From positions 247,407 through 311,406 of the forward strand of contig NW_020170432.1 in the NCBI RefSeq assembly GCF_000524195.1: a stretch of DNA of 64,000 bases. The letters are read 5' to 3'. Of the stretch, positions 12,801 to 23,600 are shown one piece after another. The notes beneath the pieces are model-generated. The model saw only the letters and a list, made by a program, of their open reading frames with translations. It ran no database searches and was not told where the DNA came from. Numbering within the stretch: position 1 is the stretch's first letter; each line of letters begins with the position of its first letter. Position numbers and translations under genes: made by a program. The DNA is from Echinococcus granulosus (taxonomy: Eukaryota; Platyhelminthes; Cestoda; Cyclophyllidea; Taeniidae).

Positions 12801-13153
12801 TAAAGCAAACTCGCCTACTAGGGAAGGACCACGCATTTATCTTCATCTCTTCCTGAGTCGGTATATGTAGATTGAGAAAAAGAGCTGTCAGGTAAGCCCA
12901 GTAGGCGGACTTACGACGATTGCTGGGTCCTCTAGGTAGAGTTTTCAAAAAGTCTCCAGCTAAGGCATGATCGATGCAAAGTACCATTGTTCCTTTTTAT
13001 GTGCTCCCTCTCACAGTCACCATTGAAGCGCTTGATTTATATCCATGGACGCATACAATATGACGGTGTGTTCTAATAGCAAAAAGTTTTTATCTTTTCT
13101 GGTGGCGGTGAAAGTAATGCTTGCGCCTATTCTCCCAAAGTTATCTCCTCTAG
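9844..13153. other. GatB 3' flank, no gene seen
   Basis: Contains the candidate poly(A) signals at 10679 and 11038. The remainder (C/T-rich around 11.3-11.9 kb) shows no recognisable exon or repeat. Confidence 0.5.
10679..10684 (+). terminator. Candidate GatB poly(A) signal
   Basis: AATAAA about 835 bases past the GatB stop is the first canonical poly(A) signal noticed downstream. A second copy is at 11038-11043. The distance is long for a gene with short introns, so a non-canonical closer signal is possible. Confidence 0.25.
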
Positions 13154-13433
13154 GGTATGAGAATCACCTTTTCTGCAAGGAGTGACTACGCCAAATTGGG
13201 ACTTCTGATACCTAGAAATAAGTTTTGGTATCGGTGCTTCACCACTCTTGGGTTCGGAAATACTCCCGTAGGTTCGGATTATCATCAAATGATCCGCTTT
13301 CTTGCCTCGCGATCTATGTACATTGGCCCGTCTACTGTGGCGGTAGACATGGAAGAGTGGTCCCCAAAAGCGTCTGAAGCCACTGCGGATCATGGAGGTC
13401 TGGTCAGGTCTTCCCATACTACTAATCTCTCAG
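13154..13433 (+). CDS. Candidate exon of an unrecognised + strand gene
   Basis: 280 bases between acceptor TTATCTCCTCTAG (13153) and donor CTCAG|GTACTC, open in one frame, phase 0 to 1. The product (about 93 aa; includes TTLGFGNTPVGSDYHQMIRF) matches no family I know. It is followed 244 bases later by a phase-compatible micro-exon. The minus strand is also open here (13127-13417), which weakens the case. Confidence 0.3.
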
Positions 13434-13677
13434 GTACTCAAACTTCTGACCCTTTTGAGGTCTTTTAAGGTAGAAGGTGGGTAAATTTTAAGTAAAGCCA
13501 CCCACTATACGGCATAAAAACAAACTGGAATTTTGATCTGTCTGTTACCACAACACGAGGCTGTAAAAAGCGGAGATAATTGAAGGTTACTCCTTCCATT
13601 GCCTCCACCTCGGTTGCTGTGTTCCTACAATTGTTCTACCTTCAACACAGCCAGTTAGCTAACCCTCTGGTTTTCAG

Positions 13678-13725
13678 CTACCAGGAAGGAAGAGAATCCG
13701 AAGTCCACTGCACACACACACGCAG
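13678..13725 (+). CDS. Candidate 48-base micro-exon
   Basis: Acceptor CTGGTTTTCAG and donor CGCAG|GTGAAA bound 48 bases in phase 1-1. In that phase it reads TRKEENPKSTAHTHA and joins the 13154-13433 candidate without breaking frame. Part of it is a short (AC)n run, so the coding reading is uncertain. Confidence 0.3.
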
Positions 13726-13992
13726 GTGAAAAACAAGTGTGGCGCCCTTTGTTGTCGGTCGTCGGAGGTAATAGGATGGAATTTAGGGAGTGATTTCCTC
13801 CTCCTTTCCTTTTAAATAATTTTTTAAAGGACGTGTGATTTGTAAGCCTATTTTCACATCAATTTTGTCCACAAATTCGCTGTAATTAATCTGCTTTCAT
13901 TGTCAGTGCTTCGTTGGAGACGCATAAACGAGACTCAAAGTAAAAAAGAGGAAGAAGAGGACTACCGAATCTTTCTACTGCCAAGAATTCGG

Positions 13993-14100
13993 CCTCGGTA
14001 GTTAAGCGGGTTCACAGTTCGCAGTCCATTCTGCTGGTTAACGACCTAAGGTGACAGGTTTGACCTGCCCATGTTCTGGTACTGCCGACCTTTCAAGTAT
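13993..14100 (+). repeat. tRNA-like (SINE-type) segment
   Basis: An A-box-like GGTAGTTAAGCGGG and a B-box-like GGTTTGACCTGCC are spaced 46 bases apart. The acceptor stem cannot be folded convincingly, so this is a decayed tRNA-derived element rather than a tRNA gene. Confidence 0.3.
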
Positions 14101-14536
14101 TGTTTAAGATTGGAGTCACGTGATCCTCTTGGCGGGCACCTTGTTGACGTCAGGAGTCACACACACACACTACCGCCATCAAAATCGCCTGACAGGATTC
14201 ACACCTAAAGACCCAGTTTCCTGAATAATGCTAATCTCGAATGTATTCGCAGACACATAAGTTGAGCTTTGACCCTTTTGCAAGCAGAGCTTCAGGATAT
14301 TGTCCCAAGTGGGGTCCACCATGGAACCCTCACATAAGTCATTTCTGTAGCGACTTGAGGTGAATTGCTGCGTTGTGTTAGGCAGCGGTGTCTCGTTCGT
14401 GCCGAATGACTAATCCAAGTCCTGATTGTTTCCGACGAAGTCGTTTCAGCATTTACGTCCAAGGTCAACGATACACAGCTAGCACAGTCTTCTCTCGGTG
14501 TAATCGTGAAGTTCTTTGTTCGTTCAACAAACATTG

Positions 14537-14654
14537 TGACGTGATGCTCCTGTCACCTCCCATCACAACCAAGAAGTCGGTCAGCAAACAATGTAACAAA
14601 GGATTAGCTAGATACTGTCCGTGAAGAGGGTGAGGGACAGTAAGATTGATGATC
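14537..14654. repeat. Dispersed repeat family R2, copy a
   Basis: About 118 bases aligning with 18202-18320. Exact blocks include AGTCGGTCAGCAAACA and TAGCTAGATACTG, with CATCAC upstream and TTGATG downstream in register. Origin unknown. Confidence 0.6.
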
Positions 14655-16378
14655 CTTCAAGTTGACTGCCATCTTTTGTTAATACGATGGCATTTGGGTG
14701 GGTCCTAGGTGCTTTGTTAACTTCCACATCACGACTTTGTCAGGTGATGAAGGTATAAACAAATCGTTTCACCACTCACCAAGTTAAACATCACCGGGGG
14801 GCTCTTCTTACCTTGTTAATCTCGAGGTAGTGTAATCAAACGATACCCTCGATTCATGACTAGGGTGTCCACCGGAATGCTGATGCACCACTCCTTGTAT
14901 GAATCATCTACTGACCATTCCTTGATGGTTTGTGCTGCCAAAAGTAGCGGCTAGGTGGTAGACAACGCCAGAAGGTGTAGCACTCCCATGGACCGCCCTT
15001 TATGATGGGTATAAACAATCCCACACGCATCTTTTACAGCTCATGGGCACTTAAAACAAGCTGTTGACGCGAAGTTCACCGAAATTCGGAATAACTTCCA
15101 CCTTCAATTCATGCGAGTTCGTTTACTTTTCCAGTGCAGCTTGATTGCAAGGTATCTGATCAATCTTTTTTAGCCGCAGAACAAGCCTGACCGATTGGGC
15201 AGATGTGAGAAGTGTTGCACTTGAAGTCGTCAAAACTCCTTATCCTGAAATTCTCCCTTCCCCCGCCTCATGACTCACAATGCAATGAATTCTCCTCGAG
15301 GATGTGTCGTGCTTTTGGTGTTTGATTGGTTGGTGTTGCGCTTGACTGACTTAAGGAGGGGGTTTAAGAAAAAACGAGTCGGAGGAGGAAGTGAAGGCAT
15401 AAGAAAGTCTTACGGCGCCAACTAGGGTGTTGAAGCATTATCATTTGATTGCGTGCCACTCGACCATTGACTATCTCACGTCTTTCACTGGCGCCGGTCA
15501 AACTGGAGCGACTCCTCGCCATGCGGCCAGGGGCTTATCTTCACCACATCATATCGCTACCACTTGTCATTTTCTTCTCCCCTCCCAGCTCAGACCGACT
15601 GTAGATAGATCGAATTCGTTGCCTTGACAGAAAGGGTAAAAATGGACCTTGTGGGATTGATGTGTAACGAGTTGTGGCAACAGATAAAATTGAGAACTTG
15701 TAGTCACTTGAAGAGAACAAAGAGGTCAATCCTGTGGTTTTTATGCCCACCAATACCATCAGGAGACAAGCTTGTTGCAGCTCCAGCTTGGGGAAGTGCT
15801 TTTTTATCTACAGCTCTCTCGTCTGATCTGGTGCCTGCTGTTAGCTGCTGCTCTCCTACGGGACGGTTTAAGTTAGTATACTTTTTGCTTCTCGAGTCAT
15901 CCATAACGCAGTAATTAGAACATACCTGTTGAGGAGGAAGAAGTGTTAAAAGACCGCGGACGTGATGGGAGACTCAGGGACAGGTAACCCAAAAGTCCTC
16001 ATCATTTTGAGGGTTGGTGATGTTATTGACGCTTGTTCGGAGTAACTCTTCTCCCCCACCCCCACCTCCTCCTCCCCTAACATCACAAAGGAGTCAGTGG
16101 CAATAAAATCATTCACGGAGCCAGAAAAGCTTGTCATGAAATTTTTATGGAGGCGAGAAGGCCGTTAAATTGAGGTTGAAAACAAGAAATTGAATCAGCT
16201 TGTTTCTGAACAGTCTCCAACTACCATAGTCCTGTCTACTGTCTATTCACAAGATAAGAAGGCAATTATCCTTTAATCAGAAGAGTTCTGAGCCTCTCCT
16301 TGATCGTTTTAAATTTTATCAGCCTGTTTTTGATATAGTTGGGTGCAATCTAGCGCTAGGGAATGTCAGAGAATACGT

Positions 16379-16394
16379 GTCACGTATGTGTGAC
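16379..16394. repeat. 16-base hairpin motif H2
   Basis: GTCACGTATGTGTGAC, identical to the copy at 558-573 and also followed by GCTG, giving a 20-base exact match 15.8 kb apart. Confidence 0.6.
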
Positions 16395-16746
16395 GCTGAT
16401 AGAAACTATTAGAAAGGGACTAAAGAAGCACTTTGAATTTAACAGTGCCCAAATTTTTAAGCCTACGGGTAAATTGGCTCCAGAGAAGTGGTTCGTTGAG
16501 ATGCTACTTAGGAAGAGGCTCACTTAAGAACTCTGAGAAGTCAAAATAAATTAATTCCCTGGCTCATTACGCCTTCACTTGAAAACTCAGGAATCTGCAT
16601 TGGTGGCAGAGGCAAATGGACCTTACTACAAGGAGGAACAATACCTGTCACCCTGATAGGAGAATGTGGATGGTTAGAAATGATTGTTGGAACACTCCAC
16701 AGAGTAATCAGAATGACGCCAGCTTCCGGCCAATCCTCTTCTTTTG

Positions 16747-17125
16747 GTGTTTCACAATAACTACTGACGGGACGAGATGAAGCTCCATCAAAGGACCTGC
16801 CTAAAACCTATGTAGGACTAGGAGAATATGTAAATCCCCTCTTGTTACTTTCCTGGTTGAAAAATGCTACTACCAAAAGCGGCTGATGTGAGTGGAACTG
16901 GAACGCTGTCCAATCTTTGACACCATCTCCACCTCCAAATGGATTAGTTTTTGATAATGTTGGTCTAATGGGGGAGACAAGACACAGAATCGCCGACCAT
17001 TAAAAAGTAGCACTTCCCCCCAATGCTAATTTTATTTTTCTCTTCTGCCCTGTTTTGCAGTTGAATAGGTGCAGACAATCCAAGGAGTAATTACCACCGG
17101 CAAGGAAGCGTAACCAGTGAAAATG
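16747..17125. repeat. Dispersed repeat family R1, copy A
   Basis: Diverged copy of a ~390 bp unit. Blocks shared with copies B and C: AATAACTACT at the start, AAACCTATGTA, ACCAAAA/GCCAAAAG in the middle, GTGGATT-like plus GAGAC(A/G)AGAC in the last third, and CCTGTxTxGx...GGTxAGGTGCAG near the end. No coding capacity or clear terminal repeats, so it resembles a non-autonomous element. Confidence 0.55.
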
Positions 17126-18201
17126 CAGGAGATGCTCAGTTGTAGATCTTTTGATCTTTTTATCCTTCTAAGCTATTCTACTCTTGGCATGACAGACGGA
17201 GAGAAAGGATTCTTGCCCATGCCAATAAAAATGACCGACATTTCTTACCTCTGATGTGCTCCTCCTAATGCATACCTCTTCCGCATTCCTGACCAAGGGG
17301 AAAAAAATTTCATTGCCAATCTCTGAACGCATCTTTTCACATAGGATTATGCACCAGAATAAAGGAGGCAAAAGTCTCCACCACCAGCAGTAGTCTGAGG
17401 CACTTTGGTACTGCCTGTTTTTTATCACCCCGATTAGACCATACCAGAGGTGGCTCGAGTATTTAGGCATCGCTGACAGTGGGAGGAGGTAGTGTTGTCC
17501 TTTCAGAAATTGACTCACTATTGGATCATTACCTCAGTAAGGGTAATTTGCCCTTTTAAAATGGGAAAGTAGTCTTCTTATCATCTGCAGCCTGGTAGAA
17601 GCTGGAATTTTCCTCTCTCAGACAGAGTGGAATGATTTATCTCAAACTTACCTGATAAAACGCAATAGTTCTCCCTTCTTCTAGGCGATATTTATAGAAG
17701 AAAAATAGGGTAAACTTCAAGTTTACAGGAAGACATGCTGATTGATGCATGGATAGAGGGAGGGAGAGAGAGAAAAGAGAAAAGATCGCCCTCATCCAGT
17801 TAGATAACGGATTTTCGAGGACTGACAGCAAGTAGCTGTTGCCTCAAAGACTGCCCCTATAAAACTCCTTCAAATTAACCTCCTTTTTTTCCGGGCCAGT
17901 TCCAAAATGCGCCTTTTATGTGGCAATCATTGCAAATTCATTTATTCATTCCCGAATCCCATTTGTCTGCGATGTTGGACCCCTAGAAGGCGGGAGAAAA
18001 AAGTCAGACCTTGCCACCTGCGTTAGGATAAACAGGACTGCAATCAATCATCCCCTTCCTAACGAGACGTAAACTAACTGCTAACTGTCATTTTAGAATG
18101 AGTTTTTGTCTCTGGAGGTCAAGAAAATGTAGACCTAGCCACCTCCATCTCTTATCTTTCCATCCACCTACCTATCTCGCTATCTATCGCTCGCTTGACG
18201 A

Positions 18202-18320
18202 GCGATGTGATACCACATCCATCTCTCATCACGGGTAACGAGTCGGTCAGCAAACACTGCAACTACGGTCTAGCTAGATACTGACCATCAAGGAGATGCG
18301 GAACAACGAATTTGATGGTC
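18202..18320. repeat. Dispersed repeat family R2, copy b
   Basis: Second copy of R2 (see 14537-14654), same orientation, about 3.7 kb away. It shares the two exact blocks AGTCGGTCAGCAAACA and TAGCTAGATACTG. Confidence 0.6.
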
Positions 18321-18686
18321 TTTTAGGGCTCCATGTACCTGCACGCCGATAACTAGCCCCTCCTTCCTCCATTCCTGCCTCATTTCCCTTTCAGGCATGA
18401 CCCAGAGAGCTACATCACCCTCTTACCTTGACTCCTACATAAAATTATAAAAGGCCTAACGTCTTTACACCCAATTCAATTTCTTTAGGCATCATTAAAT
18501 CTACCTACCAAGAGTTTGCTGACCCTCTTTCCACCAATTTTTTTTTCTGTCTACACATATCGCCGGCCCTACCTTTAAAAGAGAGGGTATATACGTACAA
18601 TTAAACTCCAAGATAGGGGTTATATTTCTCACTTAAGCTCCCCATTTCTTTCTCTCCCTCCCCCCCTACATCTCGCTTTCTTTAAG

Positions 18687-18819
18687 ACTCCCCACCCTTG
18701 GGAGTGGGTGGAGATCATACCGACAAGTGGATCAAAAATCGGTCCGAATATGACTTATTTATTGGACACGGAGAAAATGGCTCCTCTGGGAGTATTAAGG
18801 CGTACCGCCCTTTCTGCAG
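18687..18819 (+). CDS. Candidate exon with strong splice signals, two phases open
   Basis: A ~35-base pyrimidine tract ends in TTTCTTTAAG at 18686, and a strong donor CTGCAG|GTGAAA follows 18819. Two of three phases are open over 133 bases: one gives DKWIKNRSEYDLFIGHGENG, the other PHPWEWVEIIPTSGSKIG. Neither was assigned to a family. The signals are better than most spurious sites in the window. Confidence 0.3.
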
Positions 18820-20146
18820 GTGAAAATGGGATCCCTTTAAACACCTATAAGCTTGAATTCTCCTTTTGTTTGAAGAATAAAACCAACTGTAAGGAGCTCC
18901 AATAAACCAGCAGACACTGACCTTAGTCACACACATGTGATGAGCAGTTATTGTCGGTTTATCACAACCTCTGTTGGTATTAAAATTAGGCGGAATGAAC
19001 CGAATGTCAAATGTCTGTGGTGTCGGGAGGATACAGGCAACCCTAACGGCGGTGCTGAAGAGACTTTCTCACTGCGGGTGCTGGCATCTTTACATTCCTT
19101 ACTTCCTTTCGGATCCTACTTGCAGATATGTGTCAGGACATAACGCGGATTGGCTAATAAGGTCTTGCAAAAAAATAGCTGACAGATGAAAAATTATCTT
19201 CCTATTGTTGTAGCAGCCCGCTCCTTTTCTCCTTCGTACTTGGCGCGTCCTTTTATCACTCCACTGGGTGGCTCCTCACCCAGGAGATATGCGGTGCTGT
19301 TCAAGGTTGGCCAGGCCTCCGCGACGAGGGCATTTCATGCGCCATCTACTACTTGAAGGAAGAGATAAAATTTAAGACATTTAACACCCCTCCCCCTTGC
19401 CATCCAGTTCCCAATTTAGGGCTGGCTACTCGCCTGTCTAAAAGTAAACTGCCCCAGTTTTTAGATGTAGTTGAAACCGTTGACAAGTTGGTCTAGACTA
19501 AACCACCGCAGGGTGGCTGCCAAGCCTCGAGGTGGCTTTAATAGCCCGTCTATTATGAGCCTTCAAAGTCCATGTTTTATTGAATGTGCGCCGTAAAAAT
19601 TCCATGGCGTCGATTTCACAACCCTCCTTCATTCCTATTGGTCGAAGAGAACTACAAAAAGACATCAAAAGGCGTCAGAAAACCTTAAAGAAATGGCTTT
19701 AAAATTGGCAAAAATTATTTAAAATTAGTCAATTATTATTAAATAAATAAATCTTGCTGCTTTTTTTCCTCGTTTGCTGAGTCATTCACTATTACCCCCT
19801 CTATCACGGTGCCTAGAGTCGTCGGTGCGAACTGGGCAAAAAGAACTTCCGTTGTCCATTAGTTCTGGTCTACCTGCCTGCCTATTCTACTGCCTCGCCT
19901 AAGTAAACAAATAAATAAGGTTCAAATTGCCCACGCGAAATGGAATTTTCGAGGTGAGTCTTTGTATGATGCGGCATCGTCTTTGATTTTAAAAGGGTGT
20001 TACCTTTCCCTTCCTCCCCTCCCCCCTCATCACCACTCTTCTCAACTTTGTATGGATGGAGGTATGAAATATTAGCGTTGGAAGCCTTTAGGGCGCGCAT
20101 TCACATCGCAATCATCCCCCCTCCTACTCCTGAATGGCCTTTCCAG
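18820..20146. other. Non-coding between candidate exons
   Basis: No firm feature. The frame leading into 20147 is open from 19997 and could be coding. AT-rich sequence around 19680-19760. Confidence 0.4.
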
Positions 20147-20586
20147 CTGAGCCAATTTAAAAGACTTCGGCAAGAGACAATCCATCAAAGTGTCTTGAAA
20201 CTGAACCACTCTAAATTTGGCAATAAAAACGAGGGAAGGGGGCAAGCTTTTGCGCCTGCAAATAAAGTTGAGAGTAAAATTACATCTTCTCGATTAGTTA
20301 TGCAAAAAACAAGTGGAACAGCTAAAGGTAGGAAATATTAGACTAGCGCCCTGTAAAAAGAAATGCTGGCGGAGGGAAAGGGAGGGGGAAGCATTTTAAC
20401 AGCGTTTTTTTTCCTCCATTGTAGCTGAAAAGAAAATGTCAACAGCTAAACAGAAGGCTGGTAAATAAGTTTGTAGAGGCCTCGTTGACCTGTTCTATCT
20501 GTTGAAGTAATTAGTGGTACATGTCTTGACCCTTTTCCAAGGAGGTACTTTTATGGGACACCTTGTATCTGGAAGTCGAGGGAAAA
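20147..20586 (+). CDS. Candidate three-exon cluster with two micro-exons, Lys/Ser/Thr-rich product
   Basis: Exons 20147-20327 (181 bases, acceptor TGGCCTTTCCAG, phase 0-1), 20425-20460 (36 bases, acceptor TTTTTTCCTCCATTGTAG, phase 1-1) and 20542-20586 (45 bases, acceptor CCTTTTCCAAG, phase 1-1). Donors are AAAG|GTAGG, GCTG|GTAAAT and AAAA|GTAAGA. Joined, they read through in a basic, low-hydrophobicity protein (KVESKITSSRLVMQ, then AEKKMSTAKQKAG, then GTFMGHLVSGSRGK). The introns of 97 and 81 bases match GatB's intron size. The frame is also open upstream to 19997, so the first exon may be longer. An acceptor CCACTTCTAG near 20624 could give a last exon ending in a stop about 72 bases later. 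Function unknown. Confidence 0.4.
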
Positions 20587-20699
20587 GTAAGATAAAACCG
20601 AACTTAAGCCATCACCACTTCTAGTTTCCTTTCGTTCGTCGGCTTTTGCTTCTCATGTGATCATGTTACTGCCTAATGCCAACGGCAAAAAGGGATAAT

Positions 20700-23600
20700 T
20701 ACTTGGGGAATAGGAATAGTAAAAATGAGGATGAGACGGGAGCACCTCCCCTCCCCTCCATCTCTCTATCTTGCCATCAGTCTCTCCACGCTTTTTAGCT
20801 AGCCACCCATCCACCCCTTATTTTTCTGCCCAACACAAAGACGTTTCTCTTCACAAGTCAGCAAACTGTCGAGGACACATTTATGCCACTTTGTCATGAA
20901 AGAGGAGGTGGAAAAGGGCAACAACTTGATAGGCCTTTCAAATTTCCATCATCCCTTGTCAATGCCTGGCCCGTGCGTGAACCTCATGGCGCCATAAGAT
21001 GATGCTCCTCTCAACGATTTGTTTCAGCCCTCACAATACAACTAAAGACGTCTCTTAACATAACTTATGGCAAGGAATTAGAGAATCTTCCGGGTTGTGG
21101 TACAGCAGCTCTCTTTGGGTGATTTTATAACCACCACATTCACCCAGCATGAGAACCCTCTTTAACGTTTGGGAAGAGGTTAATTCGGCTCAAGAAGCAT
21201 GCAAGGTCGATTCACATTCATCAGGTTCATTTGACCACGATTTTATGATATAAGAGAGCACAGGAGAGACTACCGAACCGACTGGCCGGTTTATTTTAGA
21301 GCTAGGTCTATTAAAAATAGTATAAGCCTTTTTGTTTACCCTAGATGATTTCGCCCATCCTCTTTAATTTATGGCGAAGTATGTGCGATCACACTTTCCA
21401 GGTAACAGATCTTGCAGCAGTAAAGTCCGCCTAAAGGCCAATTTCAGGCTAACTTTGGTGACCCACTAAACGGTTTGCAACTGATGCTTTCAGCTATAGC
21501 ATCACCTGGTATCTGGTTCAGGAAGAAGAATCAGCCTTGACCCTAAAGTGTCATCGAAACTTTCATCTCTCCACCTAGGGCCTTTCCAAAGCCACTTTCC
21601 TTTGCGAGGTCAAGGGGGACGTAAGACTCTGACGGGGGACTTATCTTCGCGAGTCAAGATGATGTGGTCCCTGGGAGATTTTAAACTCACCCAAGTGTAA
21701 CTTTAAGGGCCTGATTGAGAGACAGATTCCCTTTGCTTAATAAGTGATTTTCACTAAGTGGTTATATTCAATAGACAGGGTATTATTTACCCCATTCGAG
21801 GGTCTGTAGGTACCCATATATCTTATCCTATACTATTCCCAAAATGTGAAATTTTGTTGTGTATGCAGCATTTTCTTAAACGAAGATTAATCAGGTGGAC
21901 TTTTGGGTTCCAAAATGCTTAAAAGCTTATGAGTAGTACAATGATACCCATTAGGAGCTTTATGGTTTAAAGAAAAAAGAATGTGCTTTGCTTAAAATAG
22001 TGACGATGTTACAGTTTTTGATTGGCATCAATTCGAATGTTCAAAGAAGAGGAAAGAATGTCAGGAGAGACAAAATCTCTGTCAGTTCGGTTTTCTCACC
22101 ACAGAGTTGAATTTCCATCTAATCAGATACGAACTTTGAAGTTCACCTTTGCATAGCATTCGATCACTTTGGAATGAAGAAGGAAAGTGGACTTAAGCCT
22201 GCTAGGTTCATAGCCCACTTTCATTTACCGTCTCCCCAGTGTCTCTACTGTCCCCATTTGATTGTTTGATGCTTCGGACCGAATGGGTGACAACAACTTG
22301 GAGCTAGGGGAGAGGGCATTCAAGAAATGCAGAAAAAGAAGATACGGACGTCACACTACCCCCCTTCTTTCAGTTCATCTGGATTAAAGCTCTGAAGGGA
22401 GTTAGAAAAGGTCATTCGCTGTCCCATTTTCTCCGACTAATTCATCTGTCTCGGCTGTTTCCGAAGAAGCGAGTATTCTTGCCCAACTGTGAACTGTGCC
22501 ACCTTTAATGGATAGATTTCAGCCCTCTTTGTCGTCCGGACTTCGCCTGTTTGTCTACACACACGCGGAGCAAGCACAGTGTTGTAGGAAGAGGTGAGCC
22601 CTTTCCAAGTGCAGATTGTTGGTGTGGGTGTGAGTGGAATAATAGGGCCAGGCTGGGGTCGTTTTTACTCCCAGAAACTGATCTTCCAAACACGTCCATC
22701 ACCTGTGCTTCCAAGACCTGGTGACGCATCAGTCTCCATCCTTAGTGATGAAGAGAAGAGAGTCCATTAGATTTTAGGTCAGCACCTCTCTCTGAGCGAT
22801 TTTCTACCACTGCCACCTTTAAATTTCTCCACCACCAAGACAACTAATTTGATGAAAGAGTTTCTGAATCCCTGAAACCGAGCTAATGTTGCATAAACCG
22901 AACAAGCTCAACTTCCTCGTCCATCAAGCTAAAGAGACATTTTATGCATAAGGATTCAAAATTACTAGAAAATAATGCAAAGCAAAATACGGAGGAGTAT
23001 TCTGTCGAATCCTATTGAAATATTCATTGAAAAACTGCAGAATAACCTAGTTAGGTAGCGAAGCTGAGCAAAAAAATGCGCACAAGAAGAAGGCAAGAGT
23101 TTGATCATCCTTGGGATGATTTGCACAAAGCAGGGTGTAGAGAAGTCTAGGTTCCTTTCTCCAACCCCCCGAGCTACAGAAATAGGACTGCGATGGTTAA
23201 TAAGATATCGTGGCCAGAGCATATTTAAGTGGCGGCTTTCCCTTGTATCCCCAGTCCTTCAAGAGACAGGTGGATTGGACTTGAGGGGACAGATAAGAGC
23301 TCTGATAGTAGAGCTAGACTAGGCGAAATGCAGTATCCATGCAGGCCTTTTCCATCTCCCCTGAGCTAAGTGTCACCACGACGGTGGAATTTGGGACGCC
23401 GACTCCTTCTCTGGGGTAGAAATGGATTTGCTTGTAGATGAGCACGTTTTTTGACTTCTCCAGCTGAGGAAGTAAAGAACAGGGTGGCATTCACAAAAGC
23501 TTCAAAAAAAGCTTGCCTTATAATGGAACATTTGCTTATTATCTGCAGACCAAAAGTTGATGCGGATAACTTACTTTACGGAGACCCGTAAAATAGCTAA

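Larger units (their letters stand above)
13726..18686. other. Gene-poor stretch with repeats
   Basis: Holds a short (AC)n run near 14158-14170, the tRNA-like segment, both R2 copies, R1 copy A and hairpin H2. A possible 31-base exon (15174-15204; acceptor ATCTTTTTTAG, donor AGAT|GTGAGA) is too short to judge. Confidence 0.5.

Noticed and set aside
12712..12987. 91-codon minus-strand open frame
   Set aside because: No recognisable domain, and no neighbouring exon extends it.
15946..16137. Minus-strand frame ending in a segment reminiscent of antisense nucleotide-binding loops
   Set aside because: The + strand shows no complete Walker motif or domain; treated as chance.
17168..17518. 116-codon minus-strand open frame
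   Set aside because: No domain, odd Trp/Cys-rich composition and no splice partners.
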